Below are positions 7,773 to 13,006 of a stretch of 13,006 bases of DNA, in pieces (the stretch's first letter is position 1; each line of letters opens with the position of its first letter). The position numbers and the translations under genes are program-made. Origin of the DNA: Xanthobacteraceae bacterium. Lineage in GTDB: Bacteria > Pseudomonadota > Alphaproteobacteria > Rhizobiales > Xanthobacteraceae. The stretch covers positions 1-13,006 of the forward strand of contig JAICQA010000041.1 in NCBI GenBank assembly GCA_025929595.1, in the 5' to 3' direction. The notes below the pieces were generated by a model, which had not been told where the DNA came from, did no database searches, and worked only from the letters and a program-made list of their open reading frames with translations.

Positions 7773-8942
7773 TCAGGTTTCAACGAGACCGGTGATCTCG
7801 CCGCTCGCCCTTGAGTCCTTCTTGCCGTGCGCCCGCGACAGATATTCCTTCGAGCCCATCTCAAAGAGCCGCGAGGCGGTGCGGCGGAATTCGAACGCCT
7901 CGGCCGTCCCGCTCTCTTCATAAAGCCGGTCGGGCACGGCGGCCGCCGACGCGATCAGCTTCACCGATCGATCATAAAGCGTATCGACGAGCAGGATGAA
8001 GCGGCGCACCTCGTTCCGGTGGCGGTCCGTGAGCAGCGGAATGTCGTCGACGATCATCGTATGGAAGCTGTGCGCGAGCTGGAGGAAATCGAGCGCGCCG
8101 AGCGGCTTCTGGCACAGCTCAGCATAGGGAAAGCGCGCCGCACCCCCGCCCGCCCGCGGCACATGGATGCTGCGGCCCTTGAGCGGCAGGTCGACCGGCG
8201 CGCCGCCGCCCTCGCCTGCGAGCCGCCGCCAGATTTCGTCGAGCGCGGCCCTGGCCTTGGCATCTGCCGGGACGTGCCAGGCCGCATGGCCTTCGAGCTT
8301 TTCGAGCCGGAAATCGGTGCGCGCGTCGAGCCTGACCACCTCAAGATTTGTCTCGAGCATGCGGATGAACGGCACGAACAGCGACCGATTGAGCCCATCG
8401 AGATAGAGGTCCGACGGCGGCACGTTCGAGGTCGCGACCAGGATCACCCGGTGCCCGAACAGCCGCTCGAACAGGCGGCCGAGGATCATGGCGTCGGCGA
8501 TGTCCGTCACATGAAATTCGTCGAAGCAAAGCAGCGTGGTCTCGTTCGCGATCTCGTCGGCCGTGAGCTGGATCGGGTCGCCGTTATGGCGATGGCCGGA
8601 CTTCTGCTGCGCGCGGAAGCGGCGCACGCGCTCATGCACATCGGCCATGAATTCGTGAAAATGCGAGCGGCGCTTGCGCACGACCGTGGCCCCTTCGAAG
8701 AAGAGGTCCATCAGCATCGTTTTCCCGCGCCCTACATCGCCCCAGAGATAAAGCCCTTTCGGCGGGGCAGCGGGCTTCTTCGCCATCAGCCAGCCCAGCG
8801 CGCTCGACTTCGCCGCGCGGTGGAAGTCGGACAATGCCGCTTCGAGCGCCGCGAAGCGGTCGACGATCGCCAACTGTCCCGGATCGCTCTCGATGGCGCC
8901 GGATTCAACGAGCGCGGTGTAGCGGGCCCCGATGGCCGACAT
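7773..8942 (-). CDS. zapE: ZapE/AFG1-like AAA+ ATPase
   Basis: AAA+ ATPase of the ZapE/AFG1 (LACE1) family. In E. coli ZapE is a division-associated protein; the mitochondrial homologue AFG1 acts in quality control of respiratory-chain proteins. The 389-residue protein has Walker A GDVGRGKT (about 68-75), Walker B LLCFDEF (137-143) followed by HVTDIADAMILGRLFE, and a sensor-like VATSNVPPSDLYLDGLNR (Asn173). The ARYTALVESGAI N-terminus is typical of the family. The frame is open upstream to 9047, but I chose the start at 8942 because GAGGA lies six bases before it and the family N-terminus begins there; the extra upstream residues look non-coding. In alphaproteobacteria this gene is commonly found near mdh and the suc genes, as here. 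It is divergent from the GNAT gene. Confidence 0.95.
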   Translation of the reverse strand: MSAIGARYTALVESGAIESDPGQLAIVDRFAALEAALSDFHRAAKSSALGWLMAKKPAAPPKGLYLWGDVGRGKTMLMDLFFEGATVVRKRRSHFHEFMADVHERVRRFRAQQKSGHRHNGDPIQLTADEIANETTLLCFDEFHVTDIADAMILGRLFERLFGHRVILVATSNVPPSDLYLDGLNRSLFVPFIRMLETNLEVVRLDARTDFRLEKLEGHAAWHVPADAKARAALDEIWRRLAGEGGGAPVDLPLKGRSIHVPRAGGGAARFPYAELCQKPLGALDFLQLAHSFHTMIVDDIPLLTDRHRNEVRRFILLVDTLYDRSVKLIASAAAVPDRLYEESGTAEAFEFRRTASRLFEMGSKEYLSRAHGKKDSRASGEITGLVET

Positions 8943-8948
8943 GCCTAT

Positions 8949-8953
8949 TCCTC
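8949..8953 (-). promoter_or_regulatory. Ribosome binding site deciding the zapE start
   Basis: The minus strand reads GAGGAATAGGCATG. GAGGA lies six bases before the ATG at 8942. No comparable site precedes the upstream in-frame start at 9047. Confidence 0.7.
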
Positions 8954-9067
8954 GTCCCGCCTTCACCCGCGCGGGCCGCTGCGACCTTATGCCGGGAGCG
9001 GTTTCCAACTGGTTCGATGGCAAACGGGATGTGTCCGTGCGGGACAAGGCAGGGCAAGGCGCAAAGC

Positions 9068-9084
9068 CGCGACAGGCAGTCGCG
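9068..9084. repeat. Short hairpin in the zapE/GNAT divergent intergenic region
   Basis: CGCGAC-AGGCA-GTCGCG forms a perfect 6-bp stem with a 5-base loop. It lies in the 221-base gap between the divergent zapE and GNAT genes and could be an operator or leader structure. No function is evident. Confidence 0.3.
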
Positions 9085-9112
9085 TGCGCCGCAACAAACC
9101 CGCCGCATGATT

Positions 9113-9129
9113 TTGCTGCATAGCAGCAA
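9113..9129. promoter_or_regulatory. Inverted repeat upstream of the GNAT gene
   Basis: TTGCTGC-ATA-GCAGCAA is a perfect 7-bp inverted repeat with a 3-base centre. It lies 34 bases before the first GNAT start and about 170 bases before zapE. The size and position fit either a dimeric regulator's operator or an RNA hairpin. No promoter could be placed with confidence on either strand here. Confidence 0.35.
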
Positions 9130-9163
9130 TGCGCAACAAGTCCCCGAATGACGGGCGTTATTC

Positions 9164-9817
9164 ATGTTCGCAGCCTATCTATGGCGCATGAATGATTCGA
9201 AGTTGCGCCCGACGCCTTCCGCTGCAGTAGAAGCCCGCCCCGAGGACCAGGACACCCCGGCACCGGGTCACATTCGCCGTCTTTGGACAGGCGAGACGGC
9301 CGCCCTGCGCGATCATCTGCTCCGGCTCGACCCCGAGAGCCGCCGCTCGCGTTTCGGCTCGCCGGTCAACCGTCACTTCATCGAGCAGTATGCCGCGCGT
9401 GCGCTCTCGAACGACTCCGTCGTGCATGGCTTCTTCGCCGACGGCGAGCTGCGCGGCGTCGGGGAGTTGCGTACCTTCGGCGCGGCGATCCCGTTTGAAG
9501 CGGAAGCCGCATTCAGTCTCGAACGCGCGTGGCAGGGACGCGGCATCGGCAACGAATTGCTGGAGCGCACGATCCTGTCCGCGCGCAACCGCGGCATCCG
9601 ATCTATCCAATTGAATTGCCTCGCAGAAAACCGCCGCATGCAGGCCATCGCGAAGAAGCATGAAGCGCATCTGCGCCTGCGTGCCGACGAAGTCGTCGGA
9701 GAAGTCGTCAATCCGGGCGCGACGCCGCTCTCCATGGCGCGCGAATGGATGGCGGAAAGCTACGGCATCGCGACCGCGATCCTCGACGTGCAGCGGCGCG
9801 CGTTCAACTCGGTCTGA
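9164..9817 (+). CDS. GNAT family N-acetyltransferase
   Basis: A 217-residue predicted soluble acetyl-CoA-dependent acyltransferase with a single GNAT fold. The acetyl-CoA pyrophosphate loop (motif A) is visible as QGRGIGNELL (Gln124, Gly127, Gly129), preceded by the beta-4 strand AEAAFSLE and followed by the helix LLERTILSARNRG. The beta-5 segment SIQLNCLAENRRMQAIAKKH follows. An N-terminal IRRLWTGETAALRDHLLRLDPES motif resembles GNAT proteins of unknown substrate in alphaproteobacteria. Two starts are possible: ATG 9164 with a weak ACGGG upstream, or ATG 9188 (MNDSKLRP) with no ribosome binding site. Both could be valid. It is the only sizeable plus-strand gene and is divergent from zapE. 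The substrate is unknown. Confidence 0.85.
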   Translation: MFAAYLWRMNDSKLRPTPSAAVEARPEDQDTPAPGHIRRLWTGETAALRDHLLRLDPESRRSRFGSPVNRHFIEQYAARALSNDSVVHGFFADGELRGVGELRTFGAAIPFEAEAAFSLERAWQGRGIGNELLERTILSARNRGIRSIQLNCLAENRRMQAIAKKHEAHLRLRADEVVGEVVNPGATPLSMAREWMAESYGIATAILDVQRRAFNSV

Positions 9818-9956
9818 ATGCGCGCCGTCTTGCTCCGCAAGGCCGCGTTTGATCGCTCACGCACCCCAATCGACATCATTCGAACGCCGACCGGGCCGGC
9901 GGGCGGGCCTGTTGGCGAATCACCTGCGCCCGTTTTGTCAAAAAACATGACTTTGA

Positions 9957-9973
9957 GAGTCGCCGGGCGACTC
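9957..9973. repeat. Palindrome with a GANTC site at each end
   Basis: GAGTCGCC-G-GGCGACTC is a perfect palindrome with 8-base arms. Both ends are GANTC, the recognition sequence of the alphaproteobacterial methyltransferase CcrM. It lies 140 bases after the GNAT stop. On the minus strand it is followed some bases later by a run of six T, so a weak terminator role is possible. Confidence 0.45.
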
Positions 9974-10170
9974 CAAACGGCAAAATTCGGCAGCCTGTGG
10001 ATTGTTACGTTTACACGCGCCGTCACTTCGTTTGCATTTGACTGATCGTGCGCGCGCATGCGCGTGTCTGTTTACGAGTCAAAATCGCGCCTTGCATAAC
10101 CAATTGATCGTCATGTCGTATTTTGAATTTTTGAATCGGCGCGTAACGGGATTTTGTTTTCCGAGCGCGC

Positions 10171-10190
10171 GTTTTGCATCGCGTCAAAAC
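10171..10190. repeat. Inverted repeat GTTTTG-N8-CAAAAC, possible operator
   Basis: Perfect 6-bp arms separated by eight bases, the geometry of a dimeric repressor site. It lies about 140 bases upstream of the small plus-strand ORFs. No regulator is identifiable. Confidence 0.3.
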
Positions 10191-10313
10191 ACAATCGCGA
10201 CTCGCAAGCGCGCGGTTAAGAATTCCTTGTCAAGCGCAAACAACAAATTCCCTTGGCAAATTGCACAAGGTTGCGCGATGTTGCGCATCGCCGGCTCCTG
10301 ATTCGGAGGACTG

Positions 10314-10490
10314 ATGTCAAGAACCGACGACGGCAGTTTCGCTCAAGGCGACGCGGGACTGTTCGGGATCAAGGCGAAGGACTCGAAGCCGGCACGCACG
10401 TCGACGATACCGAGTCTTTCGATATTGATGCCGACATCTTCAACCTCACCACTTCCGGCCGCGAATAATTTCAAGAAACACGGCCACTAA
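10314..10490 (+). CDS. Small hypothetical ORF, possibly frameshifted midway
   Basis: ATG at 10314 is preceded by a strong GGAGGA ribosome binding site (10305-10310). The literal frame gives 58 residues starting MSRTDDGSFAQGDAGLFGIK and ending in a Ser/Thr/Pro-rich tail to 10490. The third-position GC bias of this frame is high only up to about 10400. Downstream, the -1 frame carries the bias and reads an acidic, protein-like tail (DDTESFDIDADIFNLTTSGR) to a TAA at 10466-10468. A single lost base near 10390-10405 would therefore join the two into a protein of about 52 residues. I do not recognise the family. It could be a real small gene with a sequencing error, a decayed gene, or a frameshifted one. 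It is followed by a hairpin and the 25-residue basic peptide ORF on the same strand. Confidence 0.4.
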   Translation: MSRTDDGSFAQGDAGLFGIKAKDSKPARTSTIPSLSILMPTSSTSPLPAANNFKKHGH

Positions 10491-10493
10491 CGA

Positions 10494-10511
10494 GCGCCGC
10501 ATCCGCGGCGC
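10494..10511 (+). promoter_or_regulatory. Intercistronic hairpin before the basic-peptide ORF
   Basis: GCGCCGC-ATCC-GCGGCGC, a perfect 7-bp GC-rich stem with a 4-base loop, lies between the small ORF and the 25-codon ORF. There is no T run after it, so it is more likely an RNA-processing or stability element, or an attenuator, than a full terminator. Confidence 0.5.
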
Positions 10512-10535
10512 ACAGAAATCTGGAAAGAGGCGAAT

Positions 10536-10613
10536 ATGGCAAAGAGAGCAAAGAAGCGTAAAGCGAAAGCGGCGGCTCCGAAGAAGCGCAAGCGGAGAAA
10601 GGCCAAGAAGTAA
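10536..10613 (+). CDS. 25-residue Lys/Arg-rich basic micro-protein
   Basis: ATG at 10536 follows an AAGAGG ribosome binding site with a 5-base spacer. The peptide begins MAKRAKKRKAKAAAPKKRK and ends in an arginine/lysine cluster. It contains 11 Lys, 5 Arg, 7 Ala, 1 Pro and the start Met, with no acidic, aromatic or Cys residues. The composition resembles the Lys/Ala/Pro-rich tails of histone-H1-like bacterial proteins, so binding to nucleic acid or to another polyanion is the plain inference. It is too short for domain assignment. It is bracketed by a hairpin upstream and a hairpin (AGCGCG-TTA-CGCGCT) plus a terminator downstream, which favours a genuine transcribed unit. It could also be a chance ORF, but the ribosome binding site and the extreme composition argue against that. 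Confidence 0.55.
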   Translation: MAKRAKKRKAKAAAPKKRKRRKAKK

Positions 10614-10627
10614 GCGCGTTACGCGCT
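10613..10627 (+). repeat. Short hairpin at the stop of the basic-peptide ORF
   Basis: AGCGCG-TTA-CGCGCT, a 6-bp stem beginning at the last base of the TAA stop. No T run follows. It may protect the mRNA 3' end upstream of the main terminator. Confidence 0.4.
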
Positions 10628-10656
10628 GACTTAACTACCAACTCCGAATCAACCGG

Positions 10657-10689
10657 ATGGCCGCGCGTCAGCATCTGACGCGCGGTCAT
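10657..10689 (+). terminator. Strong intrinsic terminator, convergent with sdhB
   Basis: CCGCGCGTCAG-CAT-CTGACGCGCGG forms an 11-bp perfect stem (10661-10671 with 10675-10685), which extends outward to 15 bp with one G-U pair. On the plus strand it is followed by TGCTTTTG, a short T tract. On the minus strand the same stem lies about 60 bases after the sdhB stop with weaker T content. It most likely ends the plus-strand micro-cistrons and may also serve sdhB as a bidirectional terminator. Confidence 0.7.
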
Positions 10690-10747
10690 TGCTTTTGATG
10701 CCGGAGAAGAACACCGTGCTGCGCGCGGATGCAGCCGGTGCGCGCCC

Positions 10748-11527
10748 TCAGAGCTGCCGCTCGACCATCTTCTTCTTGATCTCGGCGATGGCCTTGGCCG
10801 GGTTCAGCCCCTTCGGGCAGGTCTGCGAGCAGTTCAGGATCGTGTGGCAGCGATAGAGTCGGAACGGATCCTCGAGGTTATCAAGCCGTTCGCCCGCCGC
10901 CTCGTCGCGCGAGTCCTCAATCCAGCGCGAGGCCTGCAAGAGCACCGCCGGGCCGAGGTAACGGTCGCTGTTCCACCAGTAGCTCGGGCAGGACGCCGAG
11001 CAGCAGGCGCACAGGATGCATTCGTAAAGCCCGTCGAGCTTTTCGCGGTCTTCGTGGCTCTGCCGCCATTCGCGCTCCGGCGCGGGCGTGTCGGTCTTGA
11101 GCCACGGCTCGATCGAAGCATACTGGGCGTAGAAGGTGCTGAGATCCGGCACCAGGTCCTTCACCACTTCCATGTGCGGCAGCGGATAGATCTTCACCGG
11201 CGCTTCCACGTCGTCGATCGCAAGCGTGCAGGCGAGCGTGTTCACCCCGTCGATATTCATCGAGCAGGAGCCGCACACGCCCTCCCGGCAGGAGCGTCGA
11301 AAGGTGAGCGTCGGGTCGATCTTGTTCTTGATCCAGATGACGGCGTCGAGAACCATCGGCCCGCAATCGTCGCGGTCGACGAAGAAGGTATCGATGCGCG
11401 GGTTCTGCCCATCGTCCGGATTCCAGCGATAGATGCGGAATTCGGTGGTGCGCGTCGCACCCGCGGGCGCGAGCCAGGTCTTGCCCTGCGTGATCTTCGA
11501 ATTCTTCGGCAGCGTCAGCTGAACCAT
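10748..11527 (-). CDS. sdhB: Succinate dehydrogenase iron-sulfur subunit
   Basis: Iron-sulfur subunit of succinate:quinone oxidoreductase (complex II). It passes electrons from the FAD of SdhA to quinone at the cytoplasmic face of the inner membrane. The protein has 259 residues, normal for the family. The N-terminal plant-ferredoxin-like domain holds the [2Fe-2S] ligands Cys80, Cys85, Cys88 (SCREGVCGSC) and Cys100. The C-terminal domain has CILCACCSASC and CHTILNCSQTC, giving [4Fe-4S] ligands Cys170, 173, 176, 237 and [3Fe-4S] ligands Cys180, 227, 233. I chose the start at 11527 (MVQLTLPKNSK) because its ATG shares one base with the sdhA stop (TGATG). The frame is open upstream to 11635, but that would overlap sdhA heavily and has no family match. 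It is the last gene of the sdh cluster here. Confidence 0.98.
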   Translation of the reverse strand: MVQLTLPKNSKITQGKTWLAPAGATRTTEFRIYRWNPDDGQNPRIDTFFVDRDDCGPMVLDAVIWIKNKIDPTLTFRRSCREGVCGSCSMNIDGVNTLACTLAIDDVEAPVKIYPLPHMEVVKDLVPDLSTFYAQYASIEPWLKTDTPAPEREWRQSHEDREKLDGLYECILCACCSASCPSYWWNSDRYLGPAVLLQASRWIEDSRDEAAGERLDNLEDPFRLYRCHTILNCSQTCPKGLNPAKAIAEIKKKMVERQL

Positions 11528-13005
11528 CAATACACCCGCTTTACCGGCTCGATATATTGCACTTCGTTCGTGAGCGTATAGGTATGCACGCCGCGGTAAT
11601 CGAGCTTCACCTTGCCGCTCTCGCGGTCGAACCACGACAGCGTGTGCTTCATCCAGACCTTGTCGTCGCGCTCGGGGAAGTCCTCGCGCGCATGCGCACC
11701 GCGGCTTTCCTGGCGGTTCACCGCCGACTCCATCGTGACCACGGCCTGCGCGATCAGGTTATCGAATTCCAGCGTCTCGATCAGGTCGGAATTCCACACC
11801 AGCGAGCGGTCGGTGACGCGCACGTCGTGCGCGTTCTTGTAGACATCGTGGATGAGCTTCTGGCCTTCCTCCAGCACCTCGGCGGTGCGGAAGACGGCGC
11901 AGTTCGTCTGCATCACCTTCTGCATGTTGAGCCGGAGGTCCGCAGTCGGCGCCGAGCCGTTGGCGTGCCGGAAGCGGTCGAGGCGCGAGAGCGCGAATTC
12001 GGCCGAGTCGGACGGCAGGTCTGCGTGCTTGTCGCCGGGCGTCACCAGCTCGGCGCAGCGATGCGCCGCCGCCCGTCCGAAGACGACGAGATCGGTCAAG
12101 GAATTCGAGCCGAGGCGGTTCGCGCCATGCACCGAGACGCAAGCCGCCTCGCCCACCGCCATCAGGCCGGGGATGATCGTGTCGTCATGGCCGTTCGCCT
12201 TGGTCAGCGCCTCGCCGTGGAAATTAGTGGGAACGCCGCCCATGTTGTAATGCACGGTCGGCAACACCGGAATCGGTTCGCTCGCGACGTCGACACCCGC
12301 GAAAATCTTCGCGCTCTCCGAAATGCCCGGCAGCCGCTCATGCAGCGTATCGGGATCGAGATGGTCGAGATGCAGGAAGATGTGATCCTTGTTCTTGCCG
12401 ACGCCGCGGCCTTCGCGGATTTCAATCGTCATGGCGCGTGAGACGACGTCGCGCGACGCGAGATCCTTCGCCGACGGCGCATAGCGCTCCATGAAGCGCT
12501 CGCCCTCGGAATTGACGAGATAGCCGCCTTCCCCGCGCGCGCCTTCCGTAATCAGGCAGCCCGCGCCGTAAATGCCGGTCGGATGGAATTGCACGAACTC
12601 CATATCCTGCAGCGGCAGACCCGCGCGCAGCACCATGCCGCCGCCGTCGCCGGTGCAGGTGTGCGCCGAGGTGCAGGAGAAATAGGCGCGGCCATAGCCG
12701 CCGGTCGCCAGCACCGTCTCATGCGCGCGGAAGCGATGCAGCGTGCCGTCGTCGAGCTTGAGCGCGATCACGCCGCGGCAGCGGCCTTCGCCGTCCATGA
12801 TGAGATCGATGGCGAAATATTCGATGAAGAACTCGGCCGAGTGGCGGAGCGCCTGGCCATACATGGTGTGCAGCATGGCGTGGCCGGTGCGGTCCGCGGC
12901 GGCGCATGTGCGCATCGCCTGCCCTTTTCCGAAATTTGTGGTCATGCCGCCAAAGGCGCGCTGCAGGATGCGGCCCTCATCGGTGCGCGAAAAGGGCACG
13001 CCCCA
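11527..13005 (-). CDS. sdhA: Succinate dehydrogenase flavoprotein subunit (5' end beyond window)
   Basis: Catalytic FAD subunit of succinate dehydrogenase, oxidising succinate to fumarate. 492 residues of a protein normally near 600 are visible. The N-terminal FAD-binding part, including the covalent-flavin His, lies beyond the right edge. Visible family landmarks are WG-PFSRTDEGRI, VLATGGYGRAYFSCTSAHTC, FHPTGIYGAGCLITEGARGEGG, the catalytic-Arg region SRDVVSR, HYNMGGVPTN (substrate His), and HGANRLGSNSLTDLVVFGR (FAD/substrate Arg). The C-terminal helical domain ends in EVQYIEPVKRVY. A GTG at 12999 is only an internal valine codon. The TGA stop overlaps the sdhB ATG by one base, so translation is likely coupled. 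sdhC and sdhD are expected upstream. Confidence 0.97.
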   Translation of the reverse strand, partial: WGVPFSRTDEGRILQRAFGGMTTNFGKGQAMRTCAAADRTGHAMLHTMYGQALRHSAEFFIEYFAIDLIMDGEGRCRGVIALKLDDGTLHRFRAHETVLATGGYGRAYFSCTSAHTCTGDGGGMVLRAGLPLQDMEFVQFHPTGIYGAGCLITEGARGEGGYLVNSEGERFMERYAPSAKDLASRDVVSRAMTIEIREGRGVGKNKDHIFLHLDHLDPDTLHERLPGISESAKIFAGVDVASEPIPVLPTVHYNMGGVPTNFHGEALTKANGHDDTIIPGLMAVGEAACVSVHGANRLGSNSLTDLVVFGRAAAHRCAELVTPGDKHADLPSDSAEFALSRLDRFRHANGSAPTADLRLNMQKVMQTNCAVFRTAEVLEEGQKLIHDVYKNAHDVRVTDRSLVWNSDLIETLEFDNLIAQAVVTMESAVNRQESRGAHAREDFPERDDKVWMKHTLSWFDRESGKVKLDYRGVHTYTLTNEVQYIEPVKRVY

Positions 13006-13006
13006 A

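Larger units (their letters stand above)
9818..10299. other. Gene-free, AT-richer region with inverted repeats and clustered GANTC sites
   Basis: About 480 bases with no convincing gene. Frames are open by chance on both strands but have atypical composition and no good ribosome binding sites. The region is visibly richer in A/T runs than the coding DNA around it. It holds a GANTC-ended palindrome (9957-9973), a 12-bp palindrome CGCGCATGCGCG (10053-10064), an inverted repeat GTTTTG-8-CAAAAC (10171-10190), a hairpin GCGATG-TTGCG-CATCGC (10275-10291), and two imperfect copies of a GTCAAAA...ATCGCG.CT.GCA unit. It probably carries the promoter of the small plus-strand ORFs and may encode an RNA; neither is demonstrated. 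Confidence 0.6.

Noticed and set aside
7827..9110. A 427-codon open frame on the plus strand opposite zapE
   Set aside because: Antisense shadow of zapE with low-complexity Arg/Glu/His composition and no family match.
9993..10001. TGTGGATTG considered as a DnaA box near an origin
   Set aside because: It is an isolated, imperfect match with no neighbouring boxes, so there is no support for an origin.
9760..10059. A 99-codon minus-strand open frame after the GNAT gene
   Set aside because: It overlaps the end of the GNAT gene and a palindrome, with no ribosome binding site or family features.
10053..10064. CGCGCATGCGCG palindrome considered as a specific site
   Set aside because: Alternating GC palindromes of this length arise easily in GC-rich DNA; nothing ties it to a gene.
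10002..10301. A 99-codon plus-strand open frame starting at TTG in the AT-rich region
   Set aside because: No ribosome binding site, irregular composition, and no recognisable motif. It runs through the inverted repeats.
10471..10689. A 72-codon minus-strand open frame opposite the basic-peptide ORF
   Set aside because: It starts within the terminator stem and is antisense to the better-supported 25-codon ORF.
11557..12441. A 294-codon open frame on the plus strand opposite sdhA
   Set aside because: Antisense to the conserved sdhA frame; composition is that of a shadow ORF.

Overview
The window is high-GC DNA with the gene order of an alphaproteobacterium, most likely a member of the Hyphomicrobiales (Rhizobiales). 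I cannot name the genus from the sequence. The evidence is a compact TCA-cycle locus in the order sdhA-sdhB ... zapE - DUF1003 gene - mdh - sucC - sucD - sucA, with alphaproteobacterial-type protein sequences. All of these genes lie on the minus strand, so transcription runs from high to low coordinates.

Layout in transcription order. The right edge (13006 down to 10748) holds the 3' part of sdhA, then sdhB, sharing one base. Downstream lies an accessory island (about 10690 down to 9164) read mainly from the plus strand. It contains a GNAT acetyltransferase gene, about 500 bases of AT-richer non-coding DNA, a tiny possibly frameshifted ORF, and a 25-codon ORF for an extremely Lys/Arg-rich peptide. 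A strong hairpin terminator converges on sdhB. To the left, zapE and a DUF1003 membrane protein gene are followed by mdh. A 149-base leader with several inverted repeats then precedes sucC, a methyltransferase gene, sucD and sucA. sucA runs off the left edge.

Function. SdhA/SdhB are the catalytic subunits of succinate dehydrogenase, Mdh makes oxaloacetate, SucC/SucD form succinyl-CoA synthetase and SucA is the E1 subunit of 2-oxoglutarate dehydrogenase. Together they cover the 2-oxoglutarate to oxaloacetate arc of the TCA cycle except fumarase. sdhC/sdhD and sucB/lpd probably lie just outside the window.

The unusual points are: (i) a zinc-ribbon SAM methyltransferase gene translationally embedded between sucC and sucD, which encode two subunits of one enzyme; (ii) the plus-strand micro-cistron for a 25-residue basic peptide, with a good ribosome binding site and terminator; (iii) a preceding small ORF whose coding signal switches frame midway; and (iv) a dense cluster of GANTC (CcrM-type) sites in the surrounding non-coding DNA. 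I saw no tRNA, rRNA, CRISPR array, insertion sequence or phage gene.
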